Positions 25,338 to 32,344 of a stretch of 64,000 nucleotides of DNA are shown here, piece after piece. How positions within the stretch are numbered: the first letter of the stretch is position 1; each line of letters begins with the position of its first letter. Below the pieces are notes generated by a model. That model worked only from the letters and a program-made list of their open reading frames with translations. It was not told where the DNA came from and ran no database searches. Position numbers and translations under genes: made by a program. The DNA lies in contig NZ_CP019602.1 of the NCBI RefSeq assembly GCF_001661675.2, positions 1,823,501-1,887,500 of the forward strand. Reading direction: 5' to 3'. The stretch is from Croceicoccus marinus (lineage in GTDB: Bacteria; Pseudomonadota; Alphaproteobacteria; Sphingomonadales; Sphingomonadaceae).

Positions 25338-26239
25338 TAGGGGGCTACCGTTATATTGACCGGAACCTCGCGTCCGTCGCGCCGGACGGTGAGGCTGACC
25401 TGGGAACCGGGCGTGAACGCACCGGAAAGCTGTGCGGCCTGCGATGGCGAGGTGATGCGCTGCCCGCCCATCGCCACCACCACGTCGCCGTCGCGCAGAC
25501 CCGCGGCGCGGAACACGCTGCCATCGCCCGCGGGCGCGACATTCAGGCCCGAAAACCTGCCGCCCTGCTGCGAGGGCGTGAACGAGACGCCGGTGCCAAG
25601 CTCACCCACGCTCATGCGGTTGCGGATGGAGCTGGGCGTCGGCGGCGCCTCTTCGGGCTGGACAGCCGGTCCCGCCGAAGACTGGGTGGGCGACTGGGAG
25701 GACGACTGGCCAGAGGGCTGGACCGAAGGCTGGATCGAGGGCGCAGGCTGCGACTGGTCGAGATAGAGCAATTCGCGCGATCCGCCCCGGCTGAGCACGA
25801 TATGGTCGAACTCAAGCGCGCTGAGCGTGACGCCCGGCGAAACCTCCTCGCCGATGCGGTAGATCCTCTGTTCGCCGTCATTGTCCGCGATGATCGCGGT
25901 GCCCGCGCCCGTCGCGGCGTTATAGCGTATGCCATAGACCGTCAGCGGCAGGTCGGTAATGGTCTCGACCATCTCGGTCTCTGCCATGGTGACGGGGTTG
26001 TTGCGGTTGAACGGATCGAAGCCCGTCATCAGCGCGGTGCGGGCGCTGTCCGACATGACGCGGACGCTGGCGGGCCGCCATTCGCCCAGCGGCGAGACGG
26101 GCGTGACGATCATCCAGAACAGGCGCACGGCGGCAATGACGATCCCGGCGGCAAGCAGCCACCACAGCGCATCATGCAGGGTCCACCCCCGCAGGCGAGG
26201 ACCGCTTTGACCTAAGCGACCGAATCGCAAGCTCTTCAT
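25337..26239 (-). CDS. gspC: Type II secretion system protein C with PDZ domain
   Basis: GspC connects the inner-membrane platform to the secretin. The 300-residue protein has one membrane helix (WWLLAAGIVIAAVRLFWMIV, about 27-46), a homology-region domain (about 75-160, LPLTVYGIRYNAATGAGTAII) and a C-terminal PDZ domain (about 205-300, RFSGLNVAPAGDGSVFRAAGLRDGD). Between them lies a Q/P/S-rich linker built from a four-residue repeat (QPSx, QSSx). It is the first gene of the operon. About 270 bp upstream separate it from a divergent glycosyltransferase gene. Confidence 0.93.
   Translation of the reverse strand: MKSLRFGRLGQSGPRLRGWTLHDALWWLLAAGIVIAAVRLFWMIVTPVSPLGEWRPASVRVMSDSARTALMTGFDPFNRNNPVTMAETEMVETITDLPLTVYGIRYNAATGAGTAIIADNDGEQRIYRIGEEVSPGVTLSALEFDHIVLSRGGSRELLYLDQSQPAPSIQPSVQPSGQSSSQSPTQSSAGPAVQPEEAPPTPSSIRNRMSVGELGTGVSFTPSQQGGRFSGLNVAPAGDGSVFRAAGLRDGDVVVAMGGQRITSPSQAAQLSGAFTPGSQVSLTVRRDGREVPVNITVAP
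25680..25757 (-). repeat. Degenerate 12-bp repeats encoding the GspC linker
   Basis: On the plus strand the word GACTGG or GGCTGG recurs about every 12 bp, at least six times. In the gspC frame this gives a run of QPSx/QSSx tetrapeptides joining the periplasmic HR domain to the PDZ domain. The period is a multiple of three, so copy number can vary without frameshift. Confidence 0.7.
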
Positions 26240-26417
26240 CCCACCCGTCCAAAATGAGGCGCCCTAGCCCTATGAGCGATGCGCCCGTTGCACAAGCGCC
26301 GCGAGGTAGCGTTCCCCTGCCGGAGCCGGGCGTTCGGCCCGGGCCAGGAACGGGCCGGCCACCTGCCGTCATGGCCGCCCGTGCCGTCACGTCCGTCGAC
26401 GCCAATGTCGCAGATAT

Positions 26418-26435
26418 TTGACAAATTCATGTCAA
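26418..26435. repeat. Inverted repeat TTGACA-N6-TGTCAA in the gspC/glycosyltransferase spacer
   Basis: Perfect 6-bp arms separated by AATTCA. Each arm reads as a -35 hexamer on its own strand, but I find no good -10 box at the right distance on either strand. It may be an operator in the divergent spacer. Otherwise the 271-bp spacer (26240-26510) holds no recognised element. A 49-codon rightward frame at 26272 has no support. Confidence 0.5.
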
Positions 26436-26510
26436 GGCTGGCGCCTGCACGAAAATGCCGCGGCGAAATACGGTGATCGCGCTCCGTTCCTGCCTCGCCA
26501 AAGCGGGATC

Positions 26511-27767
26511 ATGAGTCTATGGCCCGCTGCCATGTCCGAAGCAGATACCATCGTGCCAGGTGCAAATCCGTCGACGGGCGACCGGGATGCGGGCGACAGG
26601 GATGCGGGCCACAGGGATGCGGGCCACAGGATGGACCTGCGGATCGCGATGTTCAGCGGCAATTACAATTACGTGCGCGACGGCGCGAACCAGGCGCTTA
26701 ACCGGCTGGTGGACTATCTGCTGCGGCAGGGCTGCACGGTGCGCGCCTATGCGCCCAAGGTGGACAATCCCGCCTTCGAACCGACGGGCGAGCTGGTGGG
26801 CGTACCCGCCCTGCCGATCCCGGGCCGCAGCGAATATCGCTTTCCGCTCGCACTTTCGCCGCGGGTAAAGCGCGACATGGGGCGGTTCGCGCCGCATATC
26901 GTGCATGTCTCCAGCCCCGATATCGCGGCGCACGCGGCCGTTCGCTGGGCCCGCGCGCGCGGCATTCCCGTGCTGGCATCGGTGCATACGCGTTTCGAGA
27001 CCTATCCCCGTTACTACCATCTGGGCTTCATCGAACCCGCGATGGTCGCGGGGCTGCGGCGATTCTACAACCGCTGCGACGCGCTGGTCGCTCCGTCCGA
27101 ATCCATGGTCGATCTGCTGAAACGGCAGCGGATGAACAGCGATGTCTCGCTGTGGACGCGGGGGGTGGACCGTTCGATCTTCGTGCCGCAGGCGCGCGAC
27201 ATGGCGTGGCGGCGCTCGATGGGGATCGAGGATCACGAGCGCGTGATCGGCTTCCTTGGCCGGCTGGTCATGGAAAAGGGGCTGGACGTCTTCACCGACA
27301 CCTGCGCCGAGCTGTCGCGCCGCGGCGTCGCGCACCGCGTCATCGTGATCGGCCAGGGCCCCGCGCGTGAGTGGTTCGAGGATCGGCTGCAGGATGGGGT
27401 CTTCGTCGGCCACCAGACCGGGGCCGAGCTTGGGCGCGCGGTCGCATCGATGGACATGCTGTTCAATCCCTCGGTGACCGAGACTTTCGGCAATGTCACG
27501 CTGGAGGCGATGGCCTGCGCGCTGCCGGTCGTCGCCGCGATCGCCACGGGCAGCGAGAGCCTGGTCGAGGACGGCGTTTCGGGCACGCTGGTGACGCCGG
27601 GCGACGTCGCGGGCTTTGCCGATGCGCTTCAGGCCTATTGCGCCGATCCCGCCCTGGCAGAACGCCACGGCAAGGCCGGCGAGGCGCGGGCCGAGAACTA
27701 TGGCTGGGACCGGATCAATTCGGCGGTTCTGTCGACCTATCGCCGCCTGCTTGCCGAAAAGGGCTGA
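26511..27767 (+). CDS. GT4-family glycosyltransferase
   Basis: A 418-residue GT-B glycosyltransferase of family GT4, probably acting on a lipid or surface polysaccharide. After a variable N-terminus, the catalytic core begins DLRIAMFSGNYNYVRDGANQALNRLVDYLLRQG and contains VHTRFETYPRYYHLG, the FLGRLVMEKGLDVF nucleotide-sugar region and the E-x7-E retaining motif in TETFGNVTLEAMA. The start is uncertain: ATG at 26511, 26532 or 26631, the last being right at the core. The upstream starts would add a tail containing a DRDAG/HRDAG pentapeptide repeat. It stands alone, divergent from gspC. The donor and acceptor sugars are unknown. Confidence 0.88.
   Translation: MSLWPAAMSEADTIVPGANPSTGDRDAGDRDAGHRDAGHRMDLRIAMFSGNYNYVRDGANQALNRLVDYLLRQGCTVRAYAPKVDNPAFEPTGELVGVPALPIPGRSEYRFPLALSPRVKRDMGRFAPHIVHVSSPDIAAHAAVRWARARGIPVLASVHTRFETYPRYYHLGFIEPAMVAGLRRFYNRCDALVAPSESMVDLLKRQRMNSDVSLWTRGVDRSIFVPQARDMAWRRSMGIEDHERVIGFLGRLVMEKGLDVFTDTCAELSRRGVAHRVIVIGQGPAREWFEDRLQDGVFVGHQTGAELGRAVASMDMLFNPSVTETFGNVTLEAMACALPVVAAIATGSESLVEDGVSGTLVTPGDVAGFADALQAYCADPALAERHGKAGEARAENYGWDRINSAVLSTYRRLLAEKG
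26584..26628 (+). repeat. Three 15-bp tandem repeats at the glycosyltransferase N-terminus
   Basis: GGGATGCGGGC(G/C)ACA occurs three times head to tail. In frame it encodes the pentapeptide DAG(D/H)R just before the conserved core of the glycosyltransferase. Two units are identical and one differs by one base, suggesting recent slippage expansion. Confidence 0.85.
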
Positions 27768-27774
27768 CAGCGCT

Positions 27775-28209
27775 TCACGCGATATAGCCGCGCGACAGCG
27801 CCTTGCGCGCATAGGCAAGCAGCGCCAGCAGGATGATCCAGATCACCGCCGACACGAACCAGTATCCCGGCCCGCCAAGGCTGGACGGCATCGGCTTGAC
27901 CGCCGCATAGACGGTTGTCACCACCACGCCGACCAGCGACACCAGGAACGCCGCCACCGCCCAGCGCGAACGCGCCAGCAGCAGAAGCGAGCCCGCCACC
28001 GATCCCCACACGCCCAGCGCCCAGAACGCGGTATGCCAGGCGGGGAAGCTGGTGAAATAGGCACGCTCCTCGGCCGAGAAATGGCCCATCAGCGCCTCGG
28101 CATCCAGCTGCGTCATCGTGTAGTCGAACGCGCCATAGGCGTTCCATAGCAGGCTGAGCAGGGCGATCACCCAGAAGCTTCCCGGAACCCGTGCCGCTTT
28201 GCTGGCCAT
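27775..28209 (-). CDS. Small integral membrane protein, function unknown
   Basis: A 144-residue protein with four predicted membrane helices (about 11-30, 57-79, 83-106 and 115-134) and short loops. The first helix contains FWVIALLSLLWNAYGAFDYTM, a pattern I associate with uncharacterised membrane proteins widespread in Sphingomonadales. The start is the ATG at 28209 with a good GGAGGAG site upstream. It converges with the glycosyltransferase gene (7 bp between stops) and lies downstream of padR on the same strand, 76 bp away. No transport signature can be recognised. Confidence 0.75.
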   Translation of the reverse strand: MASKAARVPGSFWVIALLSLLWNAYGAFDYTMTQLDAEALMGHFSAEERAYFTSFPAWHTAFWALGVWGSVAGSLLLLARSRWAVAAFLVSLVGVVVTTVYAAVKPMPSSLGGPGYWFVSAVIWIILLALLAYARKALSRGYIA

Positions 28210-28285
28210 TTGCGTTCTCCTCCCGCCATGCCCCCGCGGGCGTCACCTATACCGCAGATGAACGCAATGCCAAGAGCCGGCGGGA

Positions 28286-28957
28286 TCAGAGCCGCTCGAT
28301 CCGCCCCGCCGCCTCGTCGAGGATAGCGGCGATCCGGTGCGCGACCTCGTCGGTGAAACCGGCGGCCTGCGCGCGGTTGCGCGTGGCCACCAGCAGATTG
28401 CCGACGGCGCGGCGGACCGGCGGGCTTTCGCGGGGATCGCCCTCGTCCATGGCCTTGAGGCGGGCGAAGATCTGCGCGACCTTCTCCGCCTCGCCGGCGA
28501 GATGCGCCTTGCCTGCTTCGGTCACGGTGAAGGGCTTGCGGGCACTGTCCGCATGGCCCTCTGCCTCGGCGATCAGCCCTTCGTCCGCCAGCATGGCGAG
28601 CGTGGGATAGACCGCCCCGGGGCTGGGTGCATAGCGGCCGCCGGTCAGCGCCTCCACCGCCCTGATCAGCTCGTAACCGTGGCGTTCCTGCCGCCCGATC
28701 AGCTCCAGCAGGACAAGCCGCAGCTGGCCATGACCGAACATCCTCCTGCCCCGCCCTCGCCCCCGGTGGTCGCCTGCCAGCGCGCCGACGCCGGGGCCGC
28801 GTCCCATCCGGCTGCCCCGCTCGCGCGGGATGCGGTCCCCGAACTCGTCGCCGAAGCCCTTTCCGAAGCCCCCGCCCCATGGGCCGGGGCCGAGCGGGCC
28901 GTCGCCTCGCTGGCCGTGTGTTTCGTGGTGTCTGCCGGACCTGCATGGATCGCGCAT
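28286..28957 (-). CDS. PadR-family transcriptional regulator
   Basis: A 223-residue winged-helix repressor. Residues 75-150 form the PadR domain (LRLVLLELIGRQERHGYELIRAVEALTGGRYAPSPGAVYPTLAML, then EGLIAEAEGHADSARKPFTVTEAG). An N-terminal extension of about 70 residues is rich in Gly, Arg and His and probably disordered or metal-binding. A C-terminal helical part allows dimerisation. The start is the ATG at 28957. A near-perfect 16-bp palindrome lies 22 bp upstream in the divergent spacer to rarA, suggesting autoregulation. The effector and other targets are unknown. Confidence 0.9.
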   Translation of the reverse strand: MRDPCRSGRHHETHGQRGDGPLGPGPWGGGFGKGFGDEFGDRIPRERGSRMGRGPGVGALAGDHRGRGRGRRMFGHGQLRLVLLELIGRQERHGYELIRAVEALTGGRYAPSPGAVYPTLAMLADEGLIAEAEGHADSARKPFTVTEAGKAHLAGEAEKVAQIFARLKAMDEGDPRESPPVRRAVGNLLVATRNRAQAAGFTDEVAHRIAAILDEAAGRIERL

Positions 28958-28979
28958 GATGGTCTCCGTTTCGTTATTC

Positions 28980-28995
28980 TTACGATATATCTTAA
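28980..28995. promoter_or_regulatory. Candidate PadR operator
   Basis: TTACGATATATCTTAA is a 16-bp palindrome with one mismatched pair around a perfect GATATATC core. It is located between padR (start 28957) and rarA (start 29051). PadR-family repressors commonly bind AT-rich palindromes of this kind in their own promoters. It is an AT-rich island in an otherwise GC-rich region. Confidence 0.6.
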
Positions 28996-29050
28996 CGGTG
29001 TCGCGTCAAGCATAGGTGAAATTTCCCGCGGCACGCCTATCTTCGCTGCG

Positions 29051-30373
29051 ATGGAAGATCTTTTTGCCGATGACGATGCAGGGCACGGCCCGCCCGATCA
29101 CCCGACCGACGATGCCCCGCTGGCCGACCGTTTGCGCCCCGCGAAGCTGGACGACATCATCGGGCAGGAACATCTGACCGGTCCCGAGGGCGCGATCGGG
29201 CGGATGGTGGCGGCGGGCCGGCTGACCAGCATGATCCTGTGGGGCCCGCCCGGCACCGGCAAGACCAGCATCGCGCGGCTGCTGGCCGACAGCGTCGGCA
29301 TGCGCTTTGCCGCGATCAGCGCCGTCTTTTCGGGCGTGGCGGACCTGAAGAAGGCTTTCGCCGAGGCCGAGGGGATGCAGAAAGCGGGGCGCAAGACGCT
29401 GTTGTTCGTGGACGAGATCCACCGCTTCAACCGCGCGCAGCAGGACGGCTTCCTGCCCTTCGTCGAACGCGGCACCGTGACTTTGGTGGGCGCCACGACC
29501 GAGAATCCCAGCTTCGCCCTCAACGCCGCGCTGCTCAGCCGCGCACAGGTGCTGATCCTGCACCGGCTTGATGCCGAGGCGCTGTCGAAACTGCTGGACC
29601 GTGCCGAGGCGCTGACCGGCCGCCCCCTCCCGCTCGACGCCGATGCCCGCGCGGCGCTGGTGGCCAGCGCCGATGGTGACGGGCGTTTCCTGTTGAACCA
29701 GGCCGAGACGCTCTATGCCGCGAACATCGACGCGCCGCTCGATCCCGCGGCGCTGGGCCAGTTCCTGCAGAGGCGTGTCGCCGTCTATGACAAGGACCGC
29801 GACGGGCATTACAACCTGATCAGCGCGCTGCACAAAAGCCTGCGCGGGTCCGACCCGCAGGCATCGCTCTATTACCTTGCGCGCATGCTGACCGCGGGGG
29901 AGGAGCCGCTCTACGTGCTGCGCCGCCTTGTCCGCTTCGCGAGCGAGGATATCGGTCTCGCCGATCCGCAGGCGCTGGTGCAATGCCTGGCCGCGAAGGA
30001 TGCCTATGATTTTCTGGGCAGCCCGGAAGGCGAGCTCGCCATCGTGCAGGCCTGCCTCTATTGCGCAACCGCGCCCAAGTCGAACGCCGCCTACAAGGCG
30101 CAGAAGGCCGCTTTCAGGAACGCGCGCGAGACCGGCAGCCTGATGCCGCCCGCCAACATCCTGAACGCGCCGACCAAGCTGATGAAGGATGTGGGATACG
30201 GCAAGGACTATGCCTATGACCACGATGCCGAAGGCGGATTTTCCGGCGCGAACTACTGGCCCGCCGAGATGGAGCCGCAGGACTATTACAAGCCCGTCCC
30301 GCGCGGTTTCGAACGGCAGGTGATCGAGCGGATGGAATGGTGGGCGAAAAAGCGCGCCGAGAAGCAGGGGTAG
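29051..30373 (+). CDS. rarA: Replication-associated recombination protein A
   Basis: RarA (MgsA, WRNIP1 homologue) is an AAA+ ATPase that acts at stalled replication forks. The 440-residue protein has Walker A GPPGTGKTS near residue 66, Walker B LLFVDEIHRFN near 117, sensor 1 in GATTENPS, an arginine finger in LLSRAQVL, and the C-terminal tetramerisation domain (RFASEDIGLADPQAL and YWPAEM.PQDYY). The start is the ATG at 29051; the frame is open upstream only by chance. The next gene starts within the rarA stop (TAGTG). Confidence 0.96.
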   Translation: MEDLFADDDAGHGPPDHPTDDAPLADRLRPAKLDDIIGQEHLTGPEGAIGRMVAAGRLTSMILWGPPGTGKTSIARLLADSVGMRFAAISAVFSGVADLKKAFAEAEGMQKAGRKTLLFVDEIHRFNRAQQDGFLPFVERGTVTLVGATTENPSFALNAALLSRAQVLILHRLDAEALSKLLDRAEALTGRPLPLDADARAALVASADGDGRFLLNQAETLYAANIDAPLDPAALGQFLQRRVAVYDKDRDGHYNLISALHKSLRGSDPQASLYYLARMLTAGEEPLYVLRRLVRFASEDIGLADPQALVQCLAAKDAYDFLGSPEGELAIVQACLYCATAPKSNAAYKAQKAAFRNARETGSLMPPANILNAPTKLMKDVGYGKDYAYDHDAEGGFSGANYWPAEMEPQDYYKPVPRGFERQVIERMEWWAKKRAEKQG

Positions 30374-31269
30374 TGCCCCGCTTCGACCATTTCGTGGCCA
30401 TCGACTGGTCGGGGGCGGCCACCGAACGTCCCGGCGGGATCGCAATGGCCGTAGCCCATGGCGAAGACGGAGCGCCGGTGCTGGTCGATCCAGGCCCCAA
30501 CGCCGGAAAAAAGGGGGGCTGGTCGCGAGAGGATGTGCTGGCAATCCTGCGCGACGAACTGCCCGCCGATACGCTGGTCGGGCTCGACCTGGGCATTTCG
30601 CTGCCGCATGCCGATTGCGGCGCATTCTTTCCCGGCTGGGCGGACAGCCCGCCCGATGCCCGGTCGCTATGGGCGATGATCGACCGCATCTGCGCGGGCG
30701 ATCCGCATCTTTCCGCCAGCAGCTTCGTCGACCACCCGGAACTCAGCGCCTTCTACCGCCGCCACAACGGGCGCGAGGGGGCACGCTTCCATGCCCCCGG
30801 CGCCGTCCACAGGCGTGGCCGCTTCCGCGTGACCGAGGAGCGGCAGGCCGCGCTAGGCTGTTCGCCCTATTCCAACTTCAACCTGGTCGGCGCGGCGCAG
30901 GTCGGCAAGTCCAGCCTGACCGGGATGCGCGTGCTGCACCGGCTGGACGGGCGCATTCCCATCTGGCCGATCGATCCGCTGCCGCCATCGGGCAGCGTCA
31001 TCGTCGAGATCTATACAGCGATCCCCGCCATAGCCGCGGGCCGCCGCGCGGGCACATCGAAGATCCGCAGCCACGAGGAATTGCGCCAGGCGCTGTCCGC
31101 ACTGGGCAGCGCCGCCCCCGCTGGCACCGGCCTGGTCGACGACCACAGCGCCGACGCTTTGCTATCCGCCGCGTGGCTGCGCATCGCCGCGCAGGACGAC
31201 CGGCTGTGGAATCCCCCCGGCCTGGATGCCGTCGCTAGCACCGAGGGCTGGACCTTCGGCGCGCCTTGA
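30373..31269 (+). CDS. Protein of unknown function, possibly RNase H-like fold
   Basis: A 298-residue protein I cannot assign with certainty. It begins PRFDHFVAIDWSGAATERPGGIA, has a second acidic strand LVGLDLGISLP near residue 75, and ends with a DDHSADALLSAAWL block. Spaced acidic residues on beta-strands (IDWSGA, GLDLG, DDHSADA) recall the RNase H-like DUF429 group of predicted nucleases, but this is by appearance only. The start is a GTG at 30373 overlapping the rarA stop, with AGGGG just upstream, so it is coupled to rarA. A DNA-related role is a context-based guess. Confidence 0.7.
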   Translation: MPRFDHFVAIDWSGAATERPGGIAMAVAHGEDGAPVLVDPGPNAGKKGGWSREDVLAILRDELPADTLVGLDLGISLPHADCGAFFPGWADSPPDARSLWAMIDRICAGDPHLSASSFVDHPELSAFYRRHNGREGARFHAPGAVHRRGRFRVTEERQAALGCSPYSNFNLVGAAQVGKSSLTGMRVLHRLDGRIPIWPIDPLPPSGSVIVEIYTAIPAIAAGRRAGTSKIRSHEELRQALSALGSAAPAGTGLVDDHSADALLSAAWLRIAAQDDRLWNPPGLDAVASTEGWTFGAP

Positions 31270-31315
31270 CGCAAAGAGCGGTTCCGACGGCGATTCTGCA
31301 AAGGCATCGCCAGAC

Positions 31316-31391
<76 letters not shown>

Positions 31392-31509
31392 GTTTCTGAA
31401 TTGCCCGCCTGCGATTCGGGGGCAAAAGCCTTACCGCCCTTGACCTTGCGTCCTGCTCGACGCAGCCATGTGTGCAACTGCGAAATCGCACCGGGATCAT
31501 CGTTTCCGC

Positions 31510-32337
31510 ATGAGTATCATCGAAGCCATTCTCGTCGGGCTGCTTCAGGGCCTGACCGAGTTCCTGCCCATTTCGTCCAGCGCGCATCTGCGGCTGGCGG
31601 GGCCTTTCCTGACCTCGGGCGATCCGGGCGCGGCCTTTACCGCCGTGATCCAGATCGGGACCGAGGCTGCGGTGCTGCTCTATTTCCGCAAGGACATCTG
31701 GCGCATTGCCGAGGCGTGGATCCGCCAGCTTCTGCCTTCGGCCGAAAACCGCGATCCCGCCGATGCGCGGATGGGCTGGCTGATCATCATCGGCACGCTG
31801 CCGATCGCGATCCTGGGCGTGACGCTCAAGGACGCGATCGAGACCAATCTGCGCAACATGTACATCACCGCCACCATGCTGATCGCGTTCGGCCTGCTGC
31901 TCGGACTGGCCGATTACCTGGGGCGGCGCACCCGCCCGCTCGACCAGCTGAGCTGGAAGCACGGCCTGATCTTCGGCTTCGCGCAGGCGATGGCGCTGAT
32001 CCCGGGCGTGTCCCGTTCGGGCGGCACCATCACCGCGGGGCTGGCGATGGGCTACACGCGCGAGGCGGCGGCCCGCTATTCCTTCCTGCTCGCGGTCCCG
32101 GCGGTGCTGGCCTCGGGCTTCTACCAGCTCTACAACTACTGGGGCGATTTCACGAGCAGCATGGCGATGCCGACCATCGTCGCGACGCTGGTGGCCTTCG
32201 TATCGGGCTATGTGGTGATCGTGGGCTTCCTCAAGCTGATCAGCACGCGCAGCTACATGATTTTCGTGGTGTACCGCGTCCTGCTGGGCAGCGTCATCCT
32301 GGCGTGCCTGGCGGCGGGCGTGATCGACCCGGTCTGA
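31510..32337 (+). CDS. uppP: Undecaprenyl-diphosphate phosphatase
   Basis: UppP (BacA) dephosphorylates undecaprenyl pyrophosphate to recycle the lipid carrier for peptidoglycan and polysaccharide synthesis. The 275-residue membrane protein has the two active-site motifs in loops between helices: GLTEFLPISSSAHL near residue 17 and the PGVSRSGGTIT block near residue 162. About seven to eight helices are predicted. The start is the ATG at 31510, which gives the usual N-terminus SIIEAILVGLLQG. Conferring bacitracin tolerance is a family property. It converges on the disrupted TonB receptor, 7 bp apart. Confidence 0.97.
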   Translation: MSIIEAILVGLLQGLTEFLPISSSAHLRLAGPFLTSGDPGAAFTAVIQIGTEAAVLLYFRKDIWRIAEAWIRQLLPSAENRDPADARMGWLIIIGTLPIAILGVTLKDAIETNLRNMYITATMLIAFGLLLGLADYLGRRTRPLDQLSWKHGLIFGFAQAMALIPGVSRSGGTITAGLAMGYTREAAARYSFLLAVPAVLASGFYQLYNYWGDFTSSMAMPTIVATLVAFVSGYVVIVGFLKLISTRSYMIFVVYRVLLGSVILACLAAGVIDPV

Positions 32338-32344
32338 CGGGCCT

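Noticed and set aside
21738..25340. Very long rightward open frame opposite gspE and gspD
   Set aside because: It is the mirror of highly biased GC-rich codons on the other strand; the leftward frames encode unmistakable GspE and GspD.
26272..26421. Possible 49-codon rightward gene between gspC and the glycosyltransferase
   Set aside because: It has a proline/arginine-rich random-looking translation with mixed codon use and no ribosome site. I cannot support it.
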